Assembly (NCBI RefSeq): GCF_900090305.1
Contig: NZ_LT607751.1
Span: forward strand, 4,030,001 to 4,094,000
Origin: Micromonospora siamensis
Lineage (GTDB): Bacteria > Actinomycetota > Actinomycetes > Mycobacteriales > Micromonosporaceae
DNA length: 64,000 nt
Direction: 5' to 3'
Part shown: positions 33,203-41,499 of the stretch, one piece after another
Layout: every line of letters starts with the position of its first letter
Numbering within the stretch: position 1 is the stretch's first letter
The notes under the pieces: generated by a model
Databases searched by the model: none
Told to the model about the DNA's origin: nothing
The model's input: the letters and a program-made list of their open reading frames with translations, nothing else
Made by a program: the position numbers and the translations under genes

Positions 33203-33757
33203 GTGGCCGACCGGATCCTCATCGTCTGCCATGCCAACCTGTGCCGGTCCCCGATGGCCGAGTACCTGGCCGCGAAGCTGATGGAGAAGCTTCCGGTCGA
33301 GGTCGCCAGTGCCGGCACCGCCGCCGAGGACGGCCTGGCGATGCATCCGTACGCCGCGGAGATCGCCGCCGGAACCGGAAGCGACCCGGCGGGTTTCCGC
33401 AGCCGCCGGCTGCGCCCCGAGCACCTCCTCGACGCCGGGCTGGTGCTTACCGCGAGCCGGCGGCAGCGCTCCCTGTGCGTCTCGCTCGCTCCCGGCGCGC
33501 TGCACCGCACCTTCACCCTGCACCAGTTCGCCCGCCTCGCCGAGGCCGCCGAACGACCGGACGACGCGGACGGCGGCGTGCTGCGCGCGGCGGTGCGGGC
33601 CGCCGCCCGCTGCCGGGGCCGACTGCAGCCCGCCGACCCCGGCGCCGACGACCTCTTCGACCCGATCGGCGGCACGGCCGCGGACTTCCGGCGCTGCGCC
33701 CGGCAGATCGAGCGCGCCGTACTGCCGGTCGCGGCGCTCATCGAGGCAACCGGGTGA
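33203..33757 (+). CDS. Low-molecular-weight protein tyrosine phosphatase (Wzb/Etp-like)
   Basis: 184 residues. The phosphate loop is at residues 9-16 (CHANLCRS, Cys9 and Arg15), and the general acid Asp lies in DDLFDPIG near 150. It would dephosphorylate the tyrosine kinase that controls exopolysaccharide chain length. It starts at GTG 33203 after GGAAGGGG. Its 3' end overlaps the convergent Wzz/kinase gene by 20 bp, which makes kinase and phosphatase partners by position as well as by function. Confidence 0.92.
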   Translation: MADRILIVCHANLCRSPMAEYLAAKLMEKLPVEVASAGTAAEDGLAMHPYAAEIAAGTGSDPAGFRSRRLRPEHLLDAGLVLTASRRQRSLCVSLAPGALHRTFTLHQFARLAEAAERPDDADGGVLRAAVRAAARCRGRLQPADPGADDLFDPIGGTAADFRRCARQIERAVLPVAALIEATG

Positions 33758-35201
33758 GCTGCTGGGTCTCGTCGTGGGCGGGACCGCCGCGGGCGTGGGC
33801 CCCGCCGGCCGCGGCCCGGGCCCGGTCCACCGGGACGGTGGCGGCCGGCGGCGCGACCAGCACCTTGTAGCTCTCGTAACCGTAGGCGTCGACCTTGGCC
33901 ATCTTCGCCATGTTCAGGACGCAGCCGAGCAGCCGGACGGAGACCGACTGCAACGACTGGGCGGCCGCGGCCACGTGCGTACGGTCGGTGCGTCCGTGCT
34001 GGCTGACCAGCAGCGCGCCGTCGGCCTGCACGGCGACCACCACTCCGTCGGTGACCGTTCGCAGCGGCGCGGTGTCGATGATCACGATGTCCGCCGACTG
34101 GCGCAGCACCACCAGCAGGTCGGCCATCGCCTTGGAACCGAGCAGCTCGCTGGGGTTGGGCGGGGTCGAACCGCTGGGCAGCACCAGCAGGGACTTGTCC
34201 CCCCAGCGCTGCACGACGTCGCCGACCTGCACGTCGCCGAGCAGCACGTCGGTCAGGCCGACGCCGGCCTCCAGGCCGAGGTAGTCGGCGACCTTCGGCC
34301 GGCGCAGGTCCGCGTCGACCAGGGCCACCCGCCAGCCCGCCTCGGCCAGCGCGATGGCCAGGTTGCAGGAGAGCGTGGTCTTCCCCTCCCCCTGCAGCGC
34401 GCTGGTCACCGCGATCACCCGGGCCGGCTCGTGGACGTCGACGAAACGCAGGTTGGTACGCAGCTTGCGGACCGCCTCCGCGCGCGGCGAGTTGGCCGCG
34501 TCCCCGACGATCAACGGCGCCGAGCGGGCGCTGCCGTCGAAGGGGATCTCGCCCAGCAGCGGGCTGCCGGTGACCCGTTGCAGGGTCAGCGAGTCGCGTA
34601 GGCGGGTGTCGAGCCGGGTACGCAGCACCGCCAGCGCCAAGCCGGCGAGCAGTCCGGCCAGCGCCCCGAGGACCAGGTTGCGGACGGGGTTCGGCGACAC
34701 CGGCGTCGAGCCGACCCGGGGGCCACTGATCACCTCGACCTTGATCGTCGCTCCGCCGCCGTCCGGCGGCGTCTCGATCTGCTTGACCAGGCTCACGAAC
34801 TCGGCGGCGATCGCCTCGGTGAGCTTGAGGGCGCGGGCCGCCTCGGTGTCGGTGAGGGTGGCCCGCAGCAGCACGGTGTCCGGCACGGAGGCGGCGACGA
34901 TCCGGCTCTGGACCTGGTCGGCGGTGAGCCCGAGCGGGGTCTTCGCCACGACGGTCTGCGCCAGGCGGTCGCTGCGCAGCAGGTCGACGTAGGACTTGAC
35001 GCGCTGCTGCATCAGGAAGTTGCCCTGGTACGCCTCGCCCACCCCCTTGCTGGACGTGGTGACGAAGAACGTCACCGAGGCTTCGTACCGGGGCACGCTG
35101 CGCACGGTGACGAGGGCGGAGGCGCCGAGGGCCACCATCACCGTGATCACCACGACCCACCAGTTGCGGCGAATCAGGCGCAGGCTGCTGCGTACGTCCA
35201 T
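33738..35201 (-). CDS. Wzz/CpsD-type chain-length determinant and bacterial tyrosine kinase
   Basis: 487 residues. Wzz part: membrane helix near 15-35 and a second near 175-195 enclose an outside domain. The kinase part starts near 240: Walker A SALQGEGKTT (about 267), Walker A' LVDADLRRPK and Walker B DIVIIDTAP. The C-terminal tail has only a small YGYESY cluster for autophosphorylation, then a Pro/Ala/Gly tail. It controls polymer length and export of the exopolysaccharide. ATG 35201 follows GGGAGG; an earlier in-frame start (35300) is not supported. Confidence 0.93.
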   Translation of the reverse strand: MDVRSSLRLIRRNWWVVVITVMVALGASALVTVRSVPRYEASVTFFVTTSSKGVGEAYQGNFLMQQRVKSYVDLLRSDRLAQTVVAKTPLGLTADQVQSRIVAASVPDTVLLRATLTDTEAARALKLTEAIAAEFVSLVKQIETPPDGGGATIKVEVISGPRVGSTPVSPNPVRNLVLGALAGLLAGLALAVLRTRLDTRLRDSLTLQRVTGSPLLGEIPFDGSARSAPLIVGDAANSPRAEAVRKLRTNLRFVDVHEPARVIAVTSALQGEGKTTLSCNLAIALAEAGWRVALVDADLRRPKVADYLGLEAGVGLTDVLLGDVQVGDVVQRWGDKSLLVLPSGSTPPNPSELLGSKAMADLLVVLRQSADIVIIDTAPLRTVTDGVVVAVQADGALLVSQHGRTDRTHVAAAAQSLQSVSVRLLGCVLNMAKMAKVDAYGYESYKVLVAPPAATVPVDRARAAAGGAHARGGPAHDETQQLTRLPR

Positions 35202-35260
35202 CAGGCCGGCCTCCCGTCGGAACGGACAACACCGCTGAGCTGCACGAAAACCCCCTAGTA

Positions 35261-35274
35261 ACGACACTCGTCGT
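35261..35274. promoter_or_regulatory. Inverted repeat in AT-rich divergent promoter region
   Basis: Perfect ACGAC-N4-GTCGT in the 188-bp gap between the divergent Wzz/kinase and CapD-like genes. The gap is the most AT-rich part of the window outside genes. Likely the binding site of an exopolysaccharide regulator, but no regulator gene is next to it. Confidence 0.4.
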
Positions 35275-35389
35275 GTAAGGATTGAATTCCCCCCACACAA
35301 CGTCAGACACCCTCGAACCGAATGTAGACGATTTAGAACTCAAATTGCCGCAAACCCCTCAGGCGGCGACCCGCAACCAGAGGGAGCCC

Positions 35390-37243
35390 ATGAATCCCGC
35401 ATCGCCCGCCCCGACGAGCCCGACCACACCCACGGCGAACCACCGGCGCGTCCGGGCCCTGTCTCTGTTAACGCTGGACGCGGCCGCCTGGTGCGCGGGT
35501 TTTCTGGCCGCCGCCACCACCCGGTACGAATTCGACCTCACCGAGCGGATCAGCGGGCTCGTCCTGGGCACCGCCCTCGCCTGCGCCGCCCTGCACGCCG
35601 GCCTCAACCGGGCCCGCCTCGTGCTGTGGGGGCGGCACCCCCTGGGCAGCGCCGGCGACGTGCGGGACCTGGCCGCCGCCGGGGCGCTGACGATCGCCGT
35701 CGCGCTGGCGGTGCTGCTGCCGGTGGACGTCCGCCCGATCCCGGCCAGCACGCCGCTGGTCGGCGGCGCGATCGCCCTGCTGCTGATGATGGGCAGCCGG
35801 GCCACCTTCCGGTTCCACCGTGAGCAGCGGGCACAGGCCGCCCCCTCCACCTCGCGGGCCCTGATCTACGGCGTCGACGACACCAGCGAGCGGCTGCTGC
35901 GGGTACTGCTCGCCGACCCCGCCGGCCGGTACCGCCCGGTCGGTCTCCTCGACGACGACCGCGAGCACCGGAACATGCGGCTGGCCGGCGTCCGGGTGCT
36001 CGGTGGCCGCGAGCAGCTCACCGATGCCGTCCGGGCCACCGGCGCGGACACCGTCATCTTCGCGACCGGGCACGCCGACCCGGAGCTGATGCGGGACGTA
36101 CGCGCCCGGACCCTGCAGGCCGGCGCGGCGTTCAAGGTGCTCCCCCCGGTGCACGAACTGCTCGACCGCCCGGTGGCGGTGACCGACGTACGCGACCTGC
36201 AGATCACCGACCTGCTCGGCCGGGCCCAGCGGGTCGCCGAGCTGGCGGTGGACCGCAACGGACTGGCCGGGCGGCGGGTGCTGGTCACCGGCGCGGGCGG
36301 CTCCATCGGCTCCGAGCTGTGCCGGCAGATCGCCCGCTGCGACCCCGGCGAGCTGATGATGCTCGACCGGGACGAGTCGGCGCTGCACGCCCTGCAGATG
36401 TCGCTGGACGGTCGGGCCATGCTGGACGGGCCCGAGCTGATCCTGGCCGACATCCGGGACCGGGACGGGATCGCCCGGGTGATCGCCGACCGGCAGCCCG
36501 ACGTCGTCTTCCACGCCGCCGCGCTGAAGCACCTCACCCTGTTGCAGCGGCACCCCGGCGAGGCGGTCAAGACCAACCTCCTCGGCACCCTGAACGTGCT
36601 CGACGCGTGCCGGGACGTGGCCGAGTTCGTGAACATCTCCACCGACAAGGCGGCCGACCCGGTCAGCGTGCTGGGCTACTCCAAGCGGATCACCGAGCGG
36701 CTCACCGCGCACTACGCCGAACGGTACGGCGGGGCGTACCTCAGCGTCCGGTTCGGCAACGTGCTGGCCAGCCGGGGCTCGGTGCTCACCGCGTTCGAGG
36801 CCCAGCTGCGCGCCGGGCTGCCGATCACCGTCACCCACCCGGACGTCACCCGGTACTTCATGACCGTGCAGGAGGCGGTGCAGCTGGTGCTCCAGGCCGC
36901 CTCCATCGGCCGGGGCGGCGAGGCGCTGGTGCTGGACATGGGCGAGCCGGTCCGGATCGCCGACGTGGCCCGGCGACTCGCCGACGAGGCGCCGAGCGGC
37001 GCCGAGATCGTCTTCACCGGGCTGCGTCCCGGCGAGAAGCTGCACGAGGACCTCTTCGGCGCCGACGAGGTCGACAGCCGACCGCTGCACCCGCTGATCT
37101 CGCACGTCCGGGTGCCGGCGCTGCGCCCGGAGGAGATCGGCTCCCTGGACCCGTACGGGGACCCGGCGGAGCTGGTCAAGCGGATGGAGGCGCTCTGCAC
37201 CCACCGGTCCACGGTCTGGCAGGCGCTGCCGACTCCCCGGTGA
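35390..37243 (+). CDS. CapD/FlaA1-type nucleoside-diphosphate-sugar dehydratase/epimerase
   Basis: 617-residue membrane enzyme. N-terminal membrane helices (about 25-145), a CoA-binding-like Rossmann domain (ALIYGVDDTSERLLR), then an SDR domain with VTGAGGSIGSELCRQ (near 305). Its catalytic Tyr/Lys is replaced as usual in this family by the GYSKR segment, and it ends near 560. It probably converts UDP-GlcNAc to a 6-deoxy sugar for the polysaccharide. ATG 35390 follows AGAGGGAG. Codon 27 is TTA (35468-35470), a rare leucine codon that in actinomycetes can tie expression to bldA. Confidence 0.92.
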   Translation: MNPASPAPTSPTTPTANHRRVRALSLLTLDAAAWCAGFLAAATTRYEFDLTERISGLVLGTALACAALHAGLNRARLVLWGRHPLGSAGDVRDLAAAGALTIAVALAVLLPVDVRPIPASTPLVGGAIALLLMMGSRATFRFHREQRAQAAPSTSRALIYGVDDTSERLLRVLLADPAGRYRPVGLLDDDREHRNMRLAGVRVLGGREQLTDAVRATGADTVIFATGHADPELMRDVRARTLQAGAAFKVLPPVHELLDRPVAVTDVRDLQITDLLGRAQRVAELAVDRNGLAGRRVLVTGAGGSIGSELCRQIARCDPGELMMLDRDESALHALQMSLDGRAMLDGPELILADIRDRDGIARVIADRQPDVVFHAAALKHLTLLQRHPGEAVKTNLLGTLNVLDACRDVAEFVNISTDKAADPVSVLGYSKRITERLTAHYAERYGGAYLSVRFGNVLASRGSVLTAFEAQLRAGLPITVTHPDVTRYFMTVQEAVQLVLQAASIGRGGEALVLDMGEPVRIADVARRLADEAPSGAEIVFTGLRPGEKLHEDLFGADEVDSRPLHPLISHVRVPALRPEEIGSLDPYGDPAELVKRMEALCTHRSTVWQALPTPR

Positions 37244-37372
37244 GGCCAACGTCGCAGCTCATCGGCTCGGCGGTGCCGGGCCGGTGCGGATAGGGTCGAA
37301 AGCCTGGTGTGCCGGGAAGTCTGGTCGGCGATGGTCCCTTGCCGCCCCGACACTCCGAGGTGAAACACGCCC

Positions 37373-38692
37373 ATGGCCTCCCCTCCCACCCGCACCGGCC
37401 CGTCCCGCCGGCTCTTCTCCCGCGGTTCCTGGCCCGAGGCCCGGTTCCTCGCCGACGTGCTGCGCACCGAGACCGTCGGCGGTGGTCTCCTGCTGCTGGG
37501 CGCGGTCGTCGCCCTGGTCTGGGCCAACTCACCGTGGGGAGACTCGTACGCCGCCCTGGGCCGGTGGGTTCCCTGGCCGGGCGGCGCCGCCCTGCACCTG
37601 GACCTCAACCTGGCCAAATGGGCCGCCGACGGACTGCTGGCGATCTTCTTCTTCGTCGTCGGGCTGGAACTCAAGCGTGAGTTCGTCGCGGGCGACCTGC
37701 GCGATCCTCGGCGTGCCGCGCTGCCGGTGGTGGCCGCACTGGGCGGCATGCTGCTCCCGGCGCTGTTCTACGTCGGGGTGGCTCTCGCGGCGGGTGGCGA
37801 GGGGCTGCGCGGCTGGGCCATCCCGACCGCCACCGACATCGCCTTCGCGCTCGCCGTGCTGGCGGTGATCAGCTCGCACCTGCCGCAGGGGCTGCGGGCC
37901 TTCCTGCTCACCCTGGCCGTGGTGGACGACCTCTTCGCCATCACCATCATCGCGGTCTTCTACACGGCGGAATTCCATCCCCTGCCGCTGCTGCTGGCGC
38001 TGGCGCCGATCGCCCTGTTCGGTCTGCTCGTGCAGCGGCGGAAGACCTGGTGGTGGGCGTTGATCCCGCTCGCCGTGCTCGCCTGGACGCTGGTGCACGC
38101 CTCGGGGGTGCACGCGACCGTCGCCGGTGTCCTGCTCGGCTTCACCGTGCCGGTGCTGCGCAGCCGGGGCAGCGGACCGGGCCTGGCCGAGCACCTGGAG
38201 CACCGTTGGCGGCCGGTGTCCGCCGGCTTCGCGGTGCCCGTGTTCGCCTTCTTCGCCGCCGGTGTGTCCCTGCGAGACGCCGACCTCGGGGCGGTGCTCA
38301 CCGACCCGATCGTGCTCGGCATCGCCGCCGGTCTGGTGCTGGGCAAGGCGATCGGCATCTTCGGCTCGACCTACCTGCTGGCCCGGTTCACCCGTGCCGA
38401 GCTCGACGAGGACATCAGCTGGGCGGACCTGGCCGGGGTGGCGCTGCTGGCCGGCATCGGGTTCACCGTGTCCCTGCTGATCGGGGAGCTGGCGTTCGGG
38501 GTGGGCAGCGCCGAGGACGAGCGGGTCAAGATCGCCGTACTCGCGGGGTCGGTCACCGCGGCCGTGCTGGCCTCGGTCGTGCTGATCCGGCGGAACAGGG
38601 TCTACCGGCGGATCGCCGAGCAGGAGACCCGCGACGCCGACGGCGACGGCGTGCCCGACGTGTACCAGCAGCGACCCGGCCGGGAGGCCTGA
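37373..38692 (+). CDS. nhaA: NhaA-type Na+/H+ antiporter
   Basis: 439 residues, about eleven or twelve helices. Paired Asp in VVDDLFAI (Asp185-Asp186) are the ion and proton ligands of NhaA, and [12 protein letters not shown] near 150 is also conserved. The hydrophilic C-terminus ([13 protein letters not shown]) resembles a Ca-binding motif but is short. ATG 37373 has GAGGTG upstream. It exports Na+ in exchange for H+. It ends before a strong terminator hairpin. Confidence 0.95.
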   Translation: MASPPTRTGPSRRLFSRGSWPEARFLADVLRTETVGGGLLLLGAVVALVWANSPWGDSYAALGRWVPWPGGAALHLDLNLAKWAADGLLAIFFFVVGLELKREFVAGDLRDPRRAALPVVAALGGMLLPALFYVGVALAAGGEGLRGWAIPTATDIAFALAVLAVISSHLPQGLRAFLLTLAVVDDLFAITIIAVFYTAEFHPLPLLLALAPIALFGLLVQRRKTWWWALIPLAVLAWTLVHASGVHATVAGVLLGFTVPVLRSRGSGPGLAEHLEHRWRPVSAGFAVPVFAFFAAGVSLRDADLGAVLTDPIVLGIAAGLVLGKAIGIFGSTYLLARFTRAELDEDISWADLAGVALLAGIGFTVSLLIGELAFGVGSAEDERVKIAVLAGSVTAAVLASVVLIRRNRVYRRIAEQETRDADGDGVPDVYQQRPGREA

Positions 38693-38706
38693 GCCGGGGC
38701 CGGGAC

Positions 38707-38739
38707 GGTCCGGTGGCGCGTCGACCGCGCCACCGGACC
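38707..38739. terminator. Long bidirectional terminator hairpin
   Basis: Perfect 14-bp stem (GGTCCGGTGGCGCG with its complement) around the loop TCGAC, in the gap between nhaA (plus) and the convergent small acidic gene (minus). No T-run. Confidence 0.8.
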
Positions 38740-38744
38740 GGCGG

Positions 38745-38948
38745 TCACCGGCGGTGCTGCCCGGCGCGCTGCTCCTGCTCCTCGTCGGTGTCGCTGAGCG
38801 CGTCGGTCAGCGGTTCGGTGAAGTCGTCGCCGGGCACGGCCACCGCCTCGGCCCGGTCCTGCTCGTCGGGGCGTCCGCCCGCCGGCGGCTCGGGTGCGGT
38901 GGCACCACCGGCGAAGCCGTACTCGTTGGGCTCGTCATGCTTGCTCAT
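38745..38948 (-). CDS. Small acidic protein coupled to DUF1622 locus
   Basis: 67 residues, very acidic (DFTEPLTDALSDTDEEQEQ), no known family. Real by position: ATG 38948 overlaps the stop of the gene before it (ATGA) and has GGGAGGATC upstream. No membrane segment or Cys. It is the last gene of a three-gene unit (DUF1622, membrane protein, acidic protein) before the shared terminator. Confidence 0.75.
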   Translation of the reverse strand: MSKHDEPNEYGFAGGATAPEPPAGGRPDEQDRAEAVAVPGDDFTEPLTDALSDTDEEQEQRAGQHRR

Positions 38949-39256
38949 GCGGTGATCCTCCCGCTTTCTTCCGGTTCGCGGAGCGCTGTCCAACTGTGAT
39001 CGTTCCCGCCTCCGGAGCGCCGAAACAACGGCGTGCGGGGCCCGGCCGCCAGCACCGACCAGAGCACCCGGCGCAGGCCGACTATCGCCGCCGCGCCGGC
39101 CAGGTCGGTCCAGCTCTGGTCCACGCCCAGGCGCAGCAGACCGGCGGCGGTCAGCAGGTCCAGCAGCACCCGCAGCGCGGTCCGCCATGATCCGGTGCCG
39201 ACCAGCACCGCCAGCCCGGAGAACAGCCCCGCCGCGGCGACCACCGTCGCGATCAC
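38945..39256 (-). CDS. Small membrane protein, unknown function
   Basis: 103 residues with two or three hydrophobic helices (VVAAAGLFSGLAVLV, ALRVLLDLLTAAGLLRL, LAGAAAIVGLRRVLWSVL) and a hydrophilic C-terminus. Family not recognised. Four-base ATGA overlaps join it to the DUF1622 gene upstream (39253-39256) and the acidic protein downstream (38945-38948), so all three are made together. Confidence 0.75.
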   Translation of the reverse strand: MIATVVAAAGLFSGLAVLVGTGSWRTALRVLLDLLTAAGLLRLGVDQSWTDLAGAAAIVGLRRVLWSVLAAGPRTPLFRRSGGGNDHSWTALREPEESGRITA

Positions 39257-39615
39257 GGCGGCGGCCCGGGCCGGCCCACCTGCTGCTGCTCCTGGGCTAT
39301 CTCCCGGCGAAGGAAGAAGTTGAGCGCCGTCCGGATGGTGGCGATCGCAGCCAGCTTGGCGATCTGGTCGAACGTCGGGGAGACCGCCGTACGCAGGATG
39401 TCCGCGGCCAGCTGGAACTCCAGGCCCAGCGTGAGGAACCGACCCAGCGACAGCCGGATCGGGGTGAAGACGGCGGCGTCGCGGCGCCGCAGCCCGTCGA
39501 CGACGAACCGCAGCGCCGCCCAGACCGCGCCGACGAAGATGATCACCGCGCCGGCGATCTCCACCACGGCGACCACCACCTGGTCACCCTGGTGCAGGAG
39601 CTCCTCCAGCCTCAC
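39253..39615 (-). CDS. DUF1622 membrane protein
   Basis: 120 residues. One long helix near 15-35 (VVAVVEIAGAVIIFVGAVWAAL) and a second hydrophobic stretch, with the conserved LGRFLTLGLEFQLAADILRT segment of DUF1622. Function unknown; members are often next to small membrane partners. First gene of the three-gene unit. Confidence 0.82.
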   Translation of the reverse strand: MRLEELLHQGDQVVVAVVEIAGAVIIFVGAVWAALRFVVDGLRRRDAAVFTPIRLSLGRFLTLGLEFQLAADILRTAVSPTFDQIAKLAAIATIRTALNFFLRREIAQEQQQVGRPGPPP

Positions 39616-39654
39616 CCGCAGGCGTTACCCGCCGCCGGGGCGGGTAGTCGGCGC

Positions 39655-40242
39655 TCAGGTCAGCTCGCGCACCGCCTCCAGGATCAGCCACAGGCCGCTG
39701 ATGGCGAAGAGCACCGCGGCACCGTACTTGATGGCCTTCTCCGGCAGCTTCTTTCCGAGCAGCCGGCCCACCAGGATGGCCAGCGCGTCCGCGGCGACCA
39801 TGCCGACCGTGGAGCCGAGCCAGGTGCCGAACCAGCCGTACTTGGTGGCCAGCGTGATGGTGGCCAGCATGGTCTTGTCACCCAGTTCGGCCAGGAAGAA
39901 CGCCACTCCGACCGCGACGATCGCGGACTTGCTGGACCGCTCCGCCTTCTGCCGCTCGGCCTCGGTCAGCTCGTCGCCGCGCAGCGTCCAGGCACCGAAG
40001 GCGAGGAACGCCAGACCGGCGATGAGCGAGATCCAGCCGGTCGGCAGGGTGGCGCCGAGGCCGTACCCGATGCCGACCGAGACGAGGTGCACCACCGCGG
40101 TGGCGACGGTGATGCCGATCAGAACCGTCACCGGCTTGTAGCGCGTGGCGAACGCCAGCGCCATCAGCTGGGACTTGTCGCCCAGCTCGGCGACGAAGAT
40201 GACGCCGAAGCTGACGACCAGCGCGACGAGGAAACCTTCCAT
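39655..40242 (-). CDS. GDT1/TMEM165 (UPF0016) Mn2+ exporter
   Basis: 195 residues, six helices in two repeats, each with the family signature (AELGDKSQ near 20 and AELGDKTM near 119) whose acidic residues bind Mn2+ or Ca2+. Bacterial members export manganese. It is preceded by a yybP-ykoY manganese riboswitch at about 40316-40411, which supports that function. The ribosome site GGGAAGG lies just before ATG 40242, where the riboswitch could expose or hide it. Confidence 0.93.
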   Translation of the reverse strand: MEGFLVALVVSFGVIFVAELGDKSQLMALAFATRYKPVTVLIGITVATAVVHLVSVGIGYGLGATLPTGWISLIAGLAFLAFGAWTLRGDELTEAERQKAERSSKSAIVAVGVAFFLAELGDKTMLATITLATKYGWFGTWLGSTVGMVAADALAILVGRLLGKKLPEKAIKYGAAVLFAISGLWLILEAVRELT

Positions 40243-40315
40243 GACAACCTTCCCGATCCGAGCCGGGACAAGGTCTGGGGCGCCCTCGACCCGGCTGCGT
40301 GTGAACAGCCTGAGT

Positions 40316-40411
40316 CGAAGGTCTCGCCCGCCCCACCGTCGGTGGGGCCGCGTGGCCGGACGCGGAACGCGTCAGTATGTCGACCACGACATTGGGGGCT
40401 ACTCCCCTTCG
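40316..40411 (-). promoter_or_regulatory. yybP-ykoY manganese riboswitch
   Basis: On the minus strand, CGAAGG and CCTTCG form the closing P1 stem at the two ends. The conserved loop GGGGAGTAGC lies just inside the 5' side and GGCGAGACC just inside the 3' side, as in yybP-ykoY RNAs. Middle helices (TGTCG...CGACA; CCCCACCG...CGGTGGGG) fit. It sits 74 bp before the GDT1-type Mn exporter and should turn that gene on when Mn2+ is high. Confidence 0.88.
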
Positions 40412-40419
40412 CGTCGCCC

Positions 40420-40425
40420 AGCCTA
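40420..40425 (-). promoter_or_regulatory. Putative -10 box before the riboswitch
   Basis: TAGGCT on the minus strand, about 8 bp before the riboswitch P1 stem begins. Position fits a transcript that starts at the aptamer; no clear -35. Confidence 0.35.
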
Positions 40426-40499
40426 GCCGACCCGACCCGGGGCGACCGGCCGGGGTGAACGGGCTCACCGCCGACCGGCCGCCACCCGGCCGGTCCGGC

Positions 40500-41465
40500 T
40501 CAGTCCGCGCGGGCCAGGCTCACCCCGAACAGGCCGTCCGGGTCGGTCCAGAAGCGCTCGGTGACGAAGCCCGCCCCCGCCAGTTCGGCCCGGATCCGCT
40601 CCGGGCGGAACTTCGCCGAGATCTCGGTACGCAGCTCCTCCCCCGCGGCGAACTCGACGTCCAGGTCCAGCACGCGTACCCGCATCGGGCGGCGGGCCCG
40701 CAGCCGCATCTCGATCCACTCCTGCTCCGGGTCCCAGACGGCGACGTGGTCGAACGCGTCGGTGTCGAAGTCGGCGCCCAGCTCCCGGTTGATCACCCGC
40801 AGCACGTTGCGGTTGAAGTCCGCCGTCACCCCGGCCGCGTCGTCGTACGCGGGCACGATCACCGCCGGGTCCTTCACCAGGTCGGTGCCGATCAGCAGCC
40901 AGTCACCGGCCTCCAGGGCGGCGCGCATCGCGGTGAGGAACTCGACCCGCTCGATCGGCAGCAGGTTGCCGATGGTGCCACCCAGGAAGGCCACCAGCCG
41001 CCGCCCGCCGGTGGGCAGCCGGTCCAACTGCCGGGTGAAGTCCCCGACGATGCCGCGGACCCGCAGCCCCGGGTAGTCGGTGGCGATCTGCGCCGTGGAC
41101 TGGCGCAACGCGCTGACCGATACGTCCAGCGGGACGAAGGTGCCCAGGCCGCCGCGCCGGGTGAAGGCGTCCAGCAGCAGCCGGGTCTTCTCCGACGAGC
41201 CGGAGCCGAGCTCGATCAGGGTCTTCGCGCCGGTGCACTCGGCGATCTCGCCGGCCCGTTCGGCCAGCACCGTCCGCTCGGCCCGGGTCGGGTAGTACTC
41301 CGGCAGCCGGGTGATCTCCTCGAACAGCTCGCTGCCCCGGGCGTCGTAGAACCACTTCGGTGGCAGCCACTTGGGTCGGGCGGTCAGCCCGGCCCGGACG
41401 TCCTCCCGCAGGCTCCGCCCGATGTCCTGCTCCTCCAGGTAGATCTCCAGTGGCTCCGCGCTCAT
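40500..41465 (-). CDS. egtD: Histidine N-alpha-methyltransferase (ergothioneine synthesis)
   Basis: 321 residues, SAM-dependent. It makes hercynine (trimethyl-histidine) from His, the first step of ergothioneine synthesis. SAM site LIELGSGSSEKTRLLL near 85 and FLGGTIGNLLP near 160 match EgtD; the C-terminal part closes the active site with RVLDLDVEFAAGEELRTEIS. Length is normal. Last gene of the egtABCD operon, 34 bp after egtC. Confidence 0.95.
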   Translation of the reverse strand: MSAEPLEIYLEEQDIGRSLREDVRAGLTARPKWLPPKWFYDARGSELFEEITRLPEYYPTRAERTVLAERAGEIAECTGAKTLIELGSGSSEKTRLLLDAFTRRGGLGTFVPLDVSVSALRQSTAQIATDYPGLRVRGIVGDFTRQLDRLPTGGRRLVAFLGGTIGNLLPIERVEFLTAMRAALEAGDWLLIGTDLVKDPAVIVPAYDDAAGVTADFNRNVLRVINRELGADFDTDAFDHVAVWDPEQEWIEMRLRARRPMRVRVLDLDVEFAAGEELRTEISAKFRPERIRAELAGAGFVTERFWTDPDGLFGVSLARAD

Positions 41466-41499
41466 CAGCCGTCCCTTCGCCTCGATGCGTTTCCGCCTG

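Noticed and set aside
37244..37372. Possible sodium or pH riboswitch upstream of nhaA
   Set aside because: No conserved structure that I can recognise; only a weak TAGGGT box is visible.
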